From Bacteroides faecis MAJ27 (GTDB lineage Bacteria; Bacteroidota; Bacteroidia; Bacteroidales; Bacteroidaceae): a stretch of DNA of 64,000 bases. The translations under genes and the position numbers were made by a program. A model generated the notes under the pieces. That model ran no database searches. It saw only the letters and a list, made by a program, of their open reading frames with translations, and was not told the DNA's origin. Numbering within the stretch: position 1 is the stretch's first letter; each line of letters begins with the position of its first letter. The DNA lies in assembly GCF_900106755.1 (NCBI RefSeq), contig NZ_FNNN01000002.1, positions 124,001-188,000 on the forward strand, written 5' to 3'. This document shows, in pieces, positions 44,921 through 53,909 of the stretch.

Positions 44921-45250
44921 TTATGCCAGCGATACTACTTTCCGTCCGGCCATGAAAAGCAGGACGACCGTTGCAATGATGATTGATTTCGGATCGAGGC
45001 TGGCTGCACCGTGGTTGATCATGCCGATCAGTACTTCCCTCAGTGTTTCCCATACAGCTTGCAGTCCGCCCAGAGTGATGAAGAGCACTGCTCCTACTGT
45101 CATTACAAATAGCGTCCAAAGACGTGCCAGTCGATTGCTGCGATCGGGCAGTTGGTGCATGACGCGACGGCTGAATCCGTTGTCGGCTATTTCCCGCTTG
45201 TTCTCTGCGAAGAAATCTTTCAGAAGTTTATCATTATCTATTTCCGTCAT
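44921..45250 (-). CDS. DUF5056-like small membrane protein downstream of ECF sigma gene
   Basis: This 109-residue protein has a soluble N-terminal half (EIDNDKLLKDFFAENKREIADNGFSRRVMHQLPDR) and two hydrophobic helices (~43-66 and ~87-107). It overlaps the sigma gene by 17 bp, the position of anti-sigma factors, so it may hold the sigma factor at the membrane (inference). The family name is from memory of similar Bacteroides proteins. Confidence 0.75.
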   Translation of the reverse strand: MTEIDNDKLLKDFFAENKREIADNGFSRRVMHQLPDRSNRLARLWTLFVMTVGAVLFITLGGLQAVWETLREVLIGMINHGAASLDPKSIIIATVVLLFMAGRKVVSLA

Positions 45251-45782
45251 AACCGTTTCTTGTTAAATACGTTGCTAATTTCTCTTTTCCACGCGACAGG
45301 TGGCTTTTCACTGTTCCTGCCGGTATTCCCATGATTCCTGCAATCTTGTCGATGCTTACATCTTCCATGTAAAACAGCGTGATGCAGGTTCGTTCCACTT
45401 CCTTCAGCGATTTGAGTGACTGATAAACATCCATTGTCTGCCCTATGTTCGCTTGTTCCGTGTAGTTGGCAGCGTCTACTTCCCTGGTATCCAGGTCCGC
45501 CATCTCCTTTCGGCTGCGAATATAGTCATAAAATATATTATAAGCAATACGATACAGCCACGTAGAGAAACTCGACAAGTTTCGGAAAGAAGCCAGATTG
45601 GTGTATGCTTTGATGAAGGTATCTTGCGCCAGATCGTCACTCAATTCGTTGTCACCGCAGGTCAGATGCAGGAAGAAACGTCTGACAGGCGACTGGTACT
45701 TTTGCACCAACTGGTCGAAGGCCCTGGTGTTTTTGAACACCACGACCTGTGCGACTAGTGATATATCGTTGAGTTGGCTCAT
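45234..45782 (-). CDS. ECF-type RNA polymerase sigma-70 factor
   Basis: This 182-residue factor has region 2 in FDQLVQKYQSPVRRFFLHL, DLAQDTFIKAYTNLASF and FSTWLYRIAYNIFYDYIRSRK. Region 4 is in VERTCITLFYMEDVSIDKIAGI and PAGTVKSHLSRGKEKL. It overlaps the upstream membrane protein gene by 4 bp and the downstream small membrane protein gene by 17 bp, so all three are translated together. The signal is unknown. Confidence 0.93.
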   Translation of the reverse strand: MSQLNDISLVAQVVVFKNTRAFDQLVQKYQSPVRRFFLHLTCGDNELSDDLAQDTFIKAYTNLASFRNLSSFSTWLYRIAYNIFYDYIRSRKEMADLDTREVDAANYTEQANIGQTMDVYQSLKSLKEVERTCITLFYMEDVSIDKIAGIMGIPAGTVKSHLSRGKEKLATYLTRNGYDGNR

Positions 45783-46624
45783 TTATTTTCTTCGTTCTTC
45801 TCTTCGTCGTTTTTCTCCGGGATTCTTGTTTCGTTCCTCTCGGTGGCGGACTCTGACTCTGTATTGACAGCTTCGTTTTTTTCTTCGGTGAAGCGAGTGT
45901 TGAAATTGCCGGTTCCGGTGTTCCTGCCGTTTTTCTCTCTGTCTGTGAATGAGGTCCGGTAGGTGGACTCTTGGTTATTTTGTTGTTTGTAGCCGACCAG
46001 CCATTGCCCGATTCCCATGAACATAACGAGCAGTCCGATCGCTCCGATTCCGAATTCGCCGGTAATCGCCCAGAGGAATATGAAGAGTCCGATGCCTGTG
46101 AAGGTGTTTCTGATACCTTGCGTGCGTTGATCCGTCGGTTTGCTTTCCCGGATGAATCCTTCCGGCAGCGGCTGTCCGGCTGCAAGTGCCTGTTCGGCAA
46201 GGCGATAACGTGCCTTCCGGTTCTTGTAGCGGAAGAAGAAGACTACAAATATGATGAATACCGGCATTCCGAAAATGGCAATGATGCTGATAATGGCTAC
46301 CAGAATGCCTCCTCCGACTGCATTTCCGAAATTATTGAACGGGAAGTCGTCATCGTCAGAAACGATGGAGATACTTGCTTTTCCGTGCGGTCCGCGAGGG
46401 GTGCTCGCTTTGCTTGTACTTACATGGGTGGTATCGGCGTCTTCGTCATCCATACCGACTACTGTCACGGCAGTATTGCCGGCATTTGTTTTTGCATCTT
46501 TGTCCTTGGTTACGGTCACTTTTACGTTTCCGGTAGAATCGTTGATAACAGTGGTCTGTTTCTGGGCATTTGCCAGAGAAAAAATGGTCATCAGGACCAG
46601 TAAAGCAATTACAATTCGTTTCAT
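45779..46624 (-). CDS. Exported/membrane protein heading the sigma operon (DUF6249-like)
   Basis: This 281-residue protein has a signal peptide (MKRIVIALLVLMTIFSLANA), a Thr/Asp-rich periplasmic part (~20-95), a membrane segment at ~103-130 (GGGILVAIISIIAIFGMPVF), a cytoplasmic Arg/Lys stretch, a second pair of membrane segments (~170-208) and a highly charged Glu/Asn-rich tail. It resembles DUF6249-type membrane proteins, whose function is unknown. The ATGA overlap with the sigma gene suggests a role in sensing or regulation of the same system. Confidence 0.75.
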   Translation of the reverse strand: MKRIVIALLVLMTIFSLANAQKQTTVINDSTGNVKVTVTKDKDAKTNAGNTAVTVVGMDDEDADTTHVSTSKASTPRGPHGKASISIVSDDDDFPFNNFGNAVGGGILVAIISIIAIFGMPVFIIFVVFFFRYKNRKARYRLAEQALAAGQPLPEGFIRESKPTDQRTQGIRNTFTGIGLFIFLWAITGEFGIGAIGLLVMFMGIGQWLVGYKQQNNQESTYRTSFTDREKNGRNTGTGNFNTRFTEEKNEAVNTESESATERNETRIPEKNDEEKNEENK

Positions 46625-46731
46625 ATGATTATTTTTTATTTGTTTCTTTGTCTGTTAGACGTAGTTCGTATGTCAGAAAGTTGCAAAGAGACGAAATATT
46701 TTTGATATTTGCAGGAATTAATAAATGAAAA

Positions 46732-48225
46732 ATGAATTTACCCGCTTCTTTTATCGACTACACCCGCGCCTTGTTGGGCAACGAAGAATATGAAAAACTG
46801 GCTGTCGCCTTGCAGCAAGAACCTCCTGTCAGCATTCGATTGAATGAAAAGTTGGGAGCACTTTCACAAAATGCCGGCGCAGCCCATTCTTCATTCTTCA
46901 TTCATCATTCTTCATTAAACAAAGTTCCTTGGGCATCCGGCGGCTACTACCTTGATGAGCGTCTGACGTTTACGTTCGATCCGTTGTTTCATGCCGGTTG
47001 TTATTACGTGCAGGAGGCGTCGTCCATGTTTGTGGAGCAGGTGTTGCGGCAATATGTCAGTGCTCCGGTGATGATGCTCGATCTTTGTGCGGCGCCCGGC
47101 GGGAAGTCTACTCATGCGCGTAGTGTGCTTCCCGAAGGAAGTCTGCTTGTGGCGAATGAGGTGATCCGAAACCGTTCTCAGGTGCTGGCGGAGAATCTGA
47201 CTAAGTGGGGACATCCGGATGTGGTCGTAACCAATAATGATCCGGCTGATTTCTCGGCACTTTCGTCTTTCTTTGACGTCATTCTGACTGATGTTCCCTG
47301 TTCGGGTGAGGGAATGTTTCGTAAAGATCCCGTAGCTGTGGAGGAGTGGAGCCCGGAAAACGTAGAAATCTGCTGGCAGCGTCAGCGGCGGATTATTGCG
47401 GACATTTGGCCTTGTCTGAAACCGGGAGGTATATTGATCTATAGTACGTGTACCTATAATACCAAAGAAGATGAAGAGAACGTACGCTGGATTCAGGAAG
47501 AATTTGGTGCCGAACTGCTGCCTTTGGATGTCCGGGAAGAGTGGAATATAACGGGGAATTTACTCGGTGGAGAGGGCGAGTCTCTGAAGGGTTTTCCTGT
47601 CTATCATTTCCTTCCCCATAAGACAAAAGGCGAAGGTTTCTTTTTGGCCGCACTTCGCAAACCGGAAGTGGAAGAGGAGGAGAATGTTGTATTTTCTTTT
47701 TCCAAAGTGAAGGCTGCAAAGAAGAAAGATAAGAAAGGAGGGGCGGTGACTTCTTCTCCTGTTTCGAAAGAAAATAGGACGTTGGCAGGCAGTTGGCTGA
47801 ACAGTGAAAATGCTGAAAGATATGCTCTGTTGGCGGAAGAAAAAGAGGTAAAAGCCTTTCCGCAGCAATATATGGATGAGCTGGCTGCCATGAAGCAGTA
47901 TTTGAAAGTGGTGCAGGCAGGTGTACTGATAGGTGAGGTGAAGGGAAAGGATCTGAGTCCTGCTCATGCGTTGGCTATGAGTGCTTCACTTTTGCGGCAG
48001 GATGCTTTTGATACGGAAGAAGTGAGTTATGAACAAGCTATCGCTTATTTACGAAAAGAGGCTATCGCCTTGTCGGAAACAGCCCCTCGCGGTTATGTAT
48101 TGCTTACTTACCGGAATATTCCTCTCGGATTTGTGAAGAATATCGGTAATCGGGCCAATAATCTTTATCCGCAGGAATGGCGCATCCGTAGCGGGTATTT
48201 GCCGGAGGAAATACGGACTTTTTAA
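46732..48225 (+). CDS. rsmF: 16S rRNA (cytosine-C5) methyltransferase, RsmF-like, with a repeat-derived insertion
   Basis: This 497-residue enzyme has the RsmB/RsmF methyltransferase core: SAM site LDLCAAPGGKSTHA (near 115), LTDVPCSGEGMFRKDP with one conserved Cys (near 190), and IYSTCTYNTKEDEEN with the catalytic Cys (near 242). An RsmF-type C-terminal PUA-like domain follows. Residues 50-62 (AAHSSFFIHHSSL) are encoded by 46877-46917, which matches the dispersed R2 repeat. Homologues pass directly from the SQN region to PWxxxGYYL. The insertion keeps the frame and lies in the N-terminal domain before the catalytic core, so the enzyme may still work. A -7-like TATTTTTG is at 46697-46704. Confidence 0.92.
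   Translation: MNLPASFIDYTRALLGNEEYEKLAVALQQEPPVSIRLNEKLGALSQNAGAAHSSFFIHHSSLNKVPWASGGYYLDERLTFTFDPLFHAGCYYVQEASSMFVEQVLRQYVSAPVMMLDLCAAPGGKSTHARSVLPEGSLLVANEVIRNRSQVLAENLTKWGHPDVVVTNNDPADFSALSSFFDVILTDVPCSGEGMFRKDPVAVEEWSPENVEICWQRQRRIIADIWPCLKPGGILIYSTCTYNTKEDEENVRWIQEEFGAELLPLDVREEWNITGNLLGGEGESLKGFPVYHFLPHKTKGEGFFLAALRKPEVEEEENVVFSFSKVKAAKKKDKKGGAVTSSPVSKENRTLAGSWLNSENAERYALLAEEKEVKAFPQQYMDELAAMKQYLKVVQAGVLIGEVKGKDLSPAHALAMSASLLRQDAFDTEEVSYEQAIAYLRKEAIALSETAPRGYVLLTYRNIPLGFVKNIGNRANNLYPQEWRIRSGYLPEEIRTF
46877..46917 (-). repeat. R2 repeat fragment inside rsmF
   Basis: The minus strand carries ATGAAGAATGAAGAATGGGC followed by TGCGC, identical over 25 bp to the intergenic R2 copy starting at 48228. 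Confidence 0.88.
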
Positions 48226-48227
48226 AA

Positions 48228-48495
48228 TGAAGAATGAAGAATGGGCTGCGCTATCCACGCTGCACAGTAATTCTTCATTTAGTTCATTCTTTATCAGAAA
48301 AGAATATATTTAGGCACGGATTACACGGATTAACACGGTTGTTTTACGTAATCATAGCACTAAAACCGTGAAATCCGTGTAATCCGTGCCTAATCCTCAA
48401 TTTATAATTTAGTTCATTTCTGTACAGTTTTGAATGAAGAATGGGCTGCGCTATCACGCTGCACAGTAATTCTTCATTCATCATTCTTCATTTAG
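48228..48495 (+). repeat. R2-R1-R2 repeat cluster after rsmF
   Basis: R2 copy one (48228-48282), then R1 (hairpin 48311-48392, centre in the 29.6-kb orientation), then a joint TGTACAGTTTTGAATG leading into a second R2 copy (48431-48491). R2 contains GGCTGCGCTATCACGCTGCA between ATTCTTCAT-type arms. This fills the gap between rsmF and the lipoprotein gene. Confidence 0.88.
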
Positions 48496-48502
48496 TTCAT
48501 TC

Positions 48503-49321
48503 TTAAGGAAGTATTCCGGTAGGTATTTCCTTATAATTCAGCATGAAACCGATTTGTCTGCCTGTTCCCGGTTCTCCTCCTTCCGTAATTTCTTCCAATG
48601 TATAGGATGGAGGCGGCTCGGGCGATGTCCGGGTATCTTCGAGAGGCGGTGTCCCCCAGTTCAGTTGCAGGTTCTTGTCCAGTCGGTGAGATAAGTAGGG
48701 AGTTCCCCATAAGATGAATTTATGTTCTGAGGGCGGTGCTGCGTCCAGCGAAAAAGTAAGGCTTAATGTCAGTCTATCCTCCGTTCCTTGTTCCAATGCA
48801 TAACTTCCCTTGGTGATTAACTCCAGTCCTGATGAAAAGGCAGTTTGCTTTCCTTGTTTGAAGAAGTAAGCGTCCCGGGCAGCGTTGCTGATGAGAAAGA
48901 TGTCGTCGATGCCGGGCAGGAGATTCTTGTCTATGTTGGGACGTATAGAGTTGCGAATCAGATTTATATCTTCGTAGTTATCCACTACTTTGATGGGCAG
49001 GGTACACGTTTCCTGTGTGGCATTGTCCGTCACTTTCAGGTAAGTGCTTCCGGTGAGAATACCGGTTACGTAAATCTGGCATCCGGCAGGAACTCCGCTC
49101 CAGCCGATTTCTGTTCCGGCGCTTGCGATGTGAGCATTTCCAATTTCCAGTGAGTAATCTCCGTTTCCGCTTTCAATTCCCAGGTAGCGTCTTCCACCCA
49201 TGGGCACCTCGTATTTGCTGTCATAAAACCGGAGAGGAGCGTCGGCATCCTCTTTGCAGGCACTCCATAAAAGAAGAATGCAAAACAAAATGGAGGAGTA
49301 AGAGAGGGTTCTAGTTTTCAT
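48503..49321 (-). CDS. Putative lipoprotein, 272 aa
   Basis: The signal peptide MKTRTLSYSSILFCILLLWS ends at a lipobox (LLWSAC, Cys near 22). The rest looks like beta-sandwich material with an Ig-like repeat (VPMGGRRYLGIESGNGDYSL, GCQIYVTGILTGSTYLKV). A distal part ends QIGFMLNYKEIPTGILP. I do not recognise a family beyond Bacteroides surface lipoproteins. It stands alone upstream of the metal-efflux operon on the same strand, separated by ~80 bp, and may be independent. The stop is 8 bp from the R2 repeat cluster. Confidence 0.8.
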   Translation of the reverse strand: MKTRTLSYSSILFCILLLWSACKEDADAPLRFYDSKYEVPMGGRRYLGIESGNGDYSLEIGNAHIASAGTEIGWSGVPAGCQIYVTGILTGSTYLKVTDNATQETCTLPIKVVDNYEDINLIRNSIRPNIDKNLLPGIDDIFLISNAARDAYFFKQGKQTAFSSGLELITKGSYALEQGTEDRLTLSLTFSLDAAPPSEHKFILWGTPYLSHRLDKNLQLNWGTPPLEDTRTSPEPPPSYTLEEITEGGEPGTGRQIGFMLNYKEIPTGILP

Positions 49322-49402
49322 AATAGTTTAGTGTTTTTATACTCCCCAAATGTAATGCATTCTTTTTATTTATTCAATCATAAAGACGAAATAAAGAAGA
49401 AT

Positions 49403-50596
49403 TTATAACTTGCTTTTATAAATCCGTGCCATCGCCTTTTGATATTGATTCTCCAATTGGAGATAATTCTGATGACTTTGATAAATGACGGATACTTCCA
49501 CAAAATACTCGATCATACTGATTTGTCCCCCTGTCAGAGCTTGTTTCAGCAGGGCGAGGTCTTGTTGCGCCTGAAAGGTTTTCCGGTATTCCTCCATCGA
49601 AGTATGCAGTGTCTTGGCTTCCCGATAAAGCTGCGCCAGTTCAGATTCCACTTGCAGGGCGGCGTTGTCTTTTTGCAAGTCGATGTTCAGCGCTTGTGCT
49701 TTGGCTATCTTCACTTTGTTACGGTTCTCGAAAAGCGGGAAGGAGAAGCCGACTACTACTCCGTTGAATGGAGTTCCGGTTTCCGTGTTCCGGCGATAGC
49801 CGAGTTCCAGCTTCGGGAGCCATTGCGATTTGTTGACGGCGATCTGCTTGCGGGCAACGAGGCTTTCGTTGTTGAACGCCATCAGGGTGCGGTCGGCAGA
49901 AAGCACTTCCGATTTCAGCATCTGATAGTCGGCGGGGAAAGGCGTTGCGGGATACGCGCTTTCTTCGAAAACTACGGGGATGTTGCCGTTCAATGTGTTC
50001 AGTTCCTGCAGTTTATTACGCAGGGCGGTCTCATTGAGCGAAGTTTCCGTTTTGACATTCAGCAGTTCCAGATTGATTTTATTCGTTTCCAGTGCGTTCG
50101 CATCTCCGGTTTGCAGGCGTTTAGCGTACATTTTGGCGAGTTCTTCCGCATTGCGCAGCCGTTCCTCCAGAATGTGCTTTTGCTGGCGGAGCATAATAAT
50201 GTCCAGGCACACCTCTTTCGCCAGCAGTAACTTTTCCTGCCGGAAAACGATCGCCTGACTGTCAAAAGCACCTGCCTTCAGCCGATTCAGTTTGTTGCGG
50301 GTGGCGTATAAACTCGGAAAATCGAAGCTTTGCGAGACAACAAGTTCGCCAATCGTTTCGTTTTTATCTTTCGCGCCCCAAAGGTGAGCATAAGACAATG
50401 TCGGATCAGGCAGGTTGTTGTCCGTTTTGGCTTCCAGCTTTTGCGAAGCGATCAGCTGGGCATTTGCCTGCAACTCCTTATTGTTGGTTTCAATATTCTT
50501 CAAAACCTGTTCGATACCGCTTTGGGCGCGCACTTCGCCCGTCGGGGCGAGAAGTGCGCAACTTATCAAAGAGCCTATAATGATGATTCGTTTCAT
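49403..50596 (-). CDS. TolC-family outer-membrane factor of a metal efflux system (CzcC/CusC-like)
   Basis: This 397-residue exported protein has a signal peptide ending GEVRAQ and two OEP repeats of long coiled-coil helices (LQANAQLIASQKLEAKTDNN, LLLAKEVCLDIIMLRQQKHI). LPDPTLSYAHLWG and WLPKLELGYRRNTETGTPFN are typical outer-membrane strands. It forms the exit duct for the RND pump encoded 41 bp upstream in the operon. The N-terminus begins with a weak lipobox-like ISCALL, so it may not be lipidated. Confidence 0.92.
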   Translation of the reverse strand: MKRIIIIGSLISCALLAPTGEVRAQSGIEQVLKNIETNNKELQANAQLIASQKLEAKTDNNLPDPTLSYAHLWGAKDKNETIGELVVSQSFDFPSLYATRNKLNRLKAGAFDSQAIVFRQEKLLLAKEVCLDIIMLRQQKHILEERLRNAEELAKMYAKRLQTGDANALETNKINLELLNVKTETSLNETALRNKLQELNTLNGNIPVVFEESAYPATPFPADYQMLKSEVLSADRTLMAFNNESLVARKQIAVNKSQWLPKLELGYRRNTETGTPFNGVVVGFSFPLFENRNKVKIAKAQALNIDLQKDNAALQVESELAQLYREAKTLHTSMEEYRKTFQAQQDLALLKQALTGGQISMIEYFVEVSVIYQSHQNYLQLENQYQKAMARIYKSKL

Positions 50597-50637
50597 ACTT
50601 TTTTCTTTATTCGTTTCTATTTATCCTCCGTAGCCGG

Positions 50638-53600
50638 CTACACGGTTTCTGTTGCAGCCTCTATCGTTCCTCCCTGAATTTCAGCGACTTCACCTTCTTT
50701 TTTCCGGTGCATCATCAGATAAACAATCGGAACGATGAAACCGTTCAGGAAAGTCGATGTTAAAAGTCCGCCCAAAATTACCTTCGCCATCGGGCTCTGG
50801 ATCTCGTTGCCCGGCAAATCACCGCCCAAAGCCAACGGAATCAGTGCCAGGGCAGAGGAGAGAGCCGTCATCAGAATCGGGTTCAGACGGTCGAGAGAGC
50901 CTTGTATCACACTGTCGTACACGTTCAATCCCTCTACCTGTTGCAGATGGTTGTAGTGGCTGATGAGCAGCATACCGTTACGGGTCGCTATGCCGAACAG
51001 AGAGATGAAACCGATAATTGCCGGAATACTCACTTCTCCGGTCGTGATGACGAGAGCAAAGACACCGCCGATCAACGCCAGCGGCAGGTTCAGCAAAATC
51101 ACACCCGATTCTTTGACACTGCGGAATTCGTGGTAGAGCAGCAGGAAGATAATGACGATGCTCATAAAAGAGGTCAACGCCAAGGTGCGGCTGGCTGCCT
51201 GTTCGCTTTCAAACTGGCCGCCATATTCGATGTGGTAGCCTTCGGGCAACTGAATGGAGGCATCAACCTGCTTCTGAATATCGTTGACAACACTGCGGAG
51301 GTCACGGTCGGCTACATTCGCGGAGATGACGATTTTCCGTTTTACGTTTTCGCGGTTGATCGTGTTCGGTCCCATCGAGGAAACGACTTCCGCTACGTAG
51401 TTCAGCGGAACTTTGCGTCCGTCGTTGGTATCCACCATTAAGTTACGTATTTTCTCCATTTCGTCGCGTGCGTCGTCCTTCACCTTCACGATGAGGTCGA
51501 AGCTTTTGCCCTGCTCGTACACTTGCGAGATGACTTTTCCTGCCAGCGCCACGTTCACGTATTCGGAGAATTCCGGCAAGGTGATGCCGAATTTCGCCAG
51601 CATTTCCCGTTTGGGCTGTATTTTCAGCTGCGGGCGTTCGATTTGCTGTTCCACGTTCAGGTCGGCAATTCCCGGAATGTCACTGATGGCTCCCTTGATC
51701 TGATTTCCCAGTGAGAACATCTTGTTCAGGTCATCTCCGAATAGTTTGATGGCGATATTTGCTTTCGTACCGGACAACATCGCGTCGATACGGTGGCTGA
51801 TGGGCTGACCAATTTCGATGTTCGCTCCTGTGATCGTTCCGAGCTTTTCGCGTACCTCGGCAACGAGTTCGCTGCGCGGGCGGTCTTTCAGTTCGAACGG
51901 GGCCTCTATTTCCGAAACGTTTACTCCGAGCGCATGTTCATCCAGTTCGGCACGTCCCGTTTTGCGGGCTACGGTTTGTATTTCGGGGATGGTGAGCAGC
52001 AGTTCTTCGGCACGGTGTCCCATTTTGTTGCTCTCTTCCAGCGAAATACCCGGCAGCGAACTGATATTGATGGTAAACGAGCCCTCATTGAACGAAGGCA
52101 GGAAGCTGCGTCCGAGTGTGAAGAATACCCCCAGAGCAACGAGAAAGAGGGCGATTGTACCTCCCAGCGTCGCACGTTTGTGTGCCAGCACCCATGTCAG
52201 CGCTTTCTCGTAAATGCCTTTCATCCAGCGGGCTACGAACGATTCTTTCAGTTCTTTATTGGTCTTGTTGCTGCCCAGCAGATACGAGCAGAGTACCGGA
52301 GTCAGTGTCAGGGCAACCACCGTAGAAGCGAACAGCGCCACGATGAATGCAATGCCCAGCGGCACCAGCATGCGTCCTTCCATTCCGCTCAGGAAGAACA
52401 AAGGGATGAAGCTGACAACGATGATCAGCGTTGAGTTAAGAATCGGCATTCGCACTTCCTTCGAAGCGTTGAATACCACTTCCAGTGTGCTGAGTCGTTC
52501 AGCTTCCGCTTTCTGACGGTTTTCCCGCAGCCGCTTATATACATTTTCCACATCGACAATGGCGTCGTCCACCAGCGAACCGATGGCAATCGCCATACCT
52601 CCCAGACTCATCGTGTTGATTGTCAGCCCCATGTAGTGAAGCGTGAGGATAGAGACGAGCAGTGAGAGAGGCAGTGTCACCAGTGAAATCAGTGTGGTGC
52701 GCACATTGGCCAAAAACAGGAAAAGTACGATGACGACGAAGATACCTCCTTCGAAAAGGGACTTCTTCACGTTGCCGATAGAGCTTTCGATAAAGCGGCT
52801 CTGGCGGAAAATGTCTGTAGAAACTTTTACGTCCGCAGGCAGATTCTTCTGAAGGTCTTGCAGGGAAGCTTCCAGTTTGTCCGTCAATTCCAGTGTACTG
52901 GTGGCGGGCTGTTTGGTGACGGTCATTAATACCGCGGGTTTGCCACGTTCCGAGGCAGTACCCAGTTTCGGGGCTTTCGGCCCAACTTTTACGTCGGCGA
53001 TATCTTCCAGTGTCACCGGAAAGCTGTTCACCGTCTTCACTACCGCTTTGCCGAGTTCTTCCACTTTTTGGGTGGAAAGTACTCCGCGCACGATGTATTC
53101 ATTTCCGAATTCATAAAGTACGCCTCCGTTGGCGTTCAGATTCATATCTTGGGTGACAGCCATTACTTCGCCCATCGACACCCCATAGTGGCGCATCCGT
53201 TCGGGGTCCAGCTGAATCTGGTATTCCTTGATATCACCTCCGAGCACTGCTACTTGTGCCACCCCTCCGGTGGAGAGCAGGCGCGGGCGGATGGTCCAGT
53301 CGGCAATCGTCCGGAGATCGAGCATAGAGGTGGAGTCGGCGGTCAGACCGACAATCAGCATTTCGCCCAGGATGGATGACTGGGGGCCCAGCGTGGGTTT
53401 GCCTACGTTGACAGGAAGTGACTCGCTGACTACCGCCAGTTTTTCGCTGACGATTTGACGGGCGAGGTATATATCTGTGCCCCAGTCGAATTCTACCCAG
53501 ACAACGGAGAAACCGTTGGTCGACGAAGAACGGACACGGCGCACGCCGGTAGCCCCGTTTACGGCTGTTTCGACGGGGAAGGTGACGAGCTGTTCCACTT

Positions 53601-53778
53601 CCTCGGCTGCCATACCGTTGGCTTCGGTCATGATGACCACTGTCGGGGCGTTCAGGTCGGGGAACACGTCTACTTCCGTATGCATGGCGGTGTAAGTTCC
53701 CCCGATGAGCAGGAGAATGGCCGCGCAGAGCACAACCAGTCGGTTGTGCAGGGAGTAATGTATGATTTTATTTAGCAT
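50638..53778 (-). CDS. CusA/CzcA-family heavy-metal efflux RND pump
   Basis: This 1046-residue inner-membrane proton/metal antiporter has twelve expected membrane segments. The proton-relay Asp pair is in GGMAIAIGSLVDDAIVDVENV (near residue 405), the HME-RND signature. ATRNGMLLISHYNHLQQVEG appears in the second half, with repeated porter domains between. The ion (Cu/Ag versus Co/Zn/Cd) cannot be settled by eye. The His-rich adaptor favours Zn/Co/Ni-type ions but is not proof. Encoded between adaptor and outer-membrane factor genes. Confidence 0.95.
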   Translation of the reverse strand: MLNKIIHYSLHNRLVVLCAAILLLIGGTYTAMHTEVDVFPDLNAPTVVIMTEANGMAAEEVEQLVTFPVETAVNGATGVRRVRSSSTNGFSVVWVEFDWGTDIYLARQIVSEKLAVVSESLPVNVGKPTLGPQSSILGEMLIVGLTADSTSMLDLRTIADWTIRPRLLSTGGVAQVAVLGGDIKEYQIQLDPERMRHYGVSMGEVMAVTQDMNLNANGGVLYEFGNEYIVRGVLSTQKVEELGKAVVKTVNSFPVTLEDIADVKVGPKAPKLGTASERGKPAVLMTVTKQPATSTLELTDKLEASLQDLQKNLPADVKVSTDIFRQSRFIESSIGNVKKSLFEGGIFVVIVLFLFLANVRTTLISLVTLPLSLLVSILTLHYMGLTINTMSLGGMAIAIGSLVDDAIVDVENVYKRLRENRQKAEAERLSTLEVVFNASKEVRMPILNSTLIIVVSFIPLFFLSGMEGRMLVPLGIAFIVALFASTVVALTLTPVLCSYLLGSNKTNKELKESFVARWMKGIYEKALTWVLAHKRATLGGTIALFLVALGVFFTLGRSFLPSFNEGSFTINISSLPGISLEESNKMGHRAEELLLTIPEIQTVARKTGRAELDEHALGVNVSEIEAPFELKDRPRSELVAEVREKLGTITGANIEIGQPISHRIDAMLSGTKANIAIKLFGDDLNKMFSLGNQIKGAISDIPGIADLNVEQQIERPQLKIQPKREMLAKFGITLPEFSEYVNVALAGKVISQVYEQGKSFDLIVKVKDDARDEMEKIRNLMVDTNDGRKVPLNYVAEVVSSMGPNTINRENVKRKIVISANVADRDLRSVVNDIQKQVDASIQLPEGYHIEYGGQFESEQAASRTLALTSFMSIVIIFLLLYHEFRSVKESGVILLNLPLALIGGVFALVITTGEVSIPAIIGFISLFGIATRNGMLLISHYNHLQQVEGLNVYDSVIQGSLDRLNPILMTALSSALALIPLALGGDLPGNEIQSPMAKVILGGLLTSTFLNGFIVPIVYLMMHRKKEGEVAEIQGGTIEAATETV

Positions 53779-53909
53779 GATATTTCATTGATTAAGTTTG
53801 GTTCCCCCGTTCACTTTTGAAGAAGCTGTGCAGGGGGTAAACTTGCGTAATTATAACTAATTCTGTGTGCACTACAAGGAAATCCGCTTACGGCACCTTG
53901 CTGCTGCCG

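Noticed and set aside
44710..44986. Plus-strand frames of 73-81 codons near the DUF5056-like gene
   Set aside because: They arise from the second 22-bp array and antisense of the gene end; Cys- and Val-rich composition reflects the repeat.
53455..53775. Antisense frame of 106 codons at the start of the RND pump gene
   Set aside because: Shadow of the pump gene on the other strand with no supporting signal.
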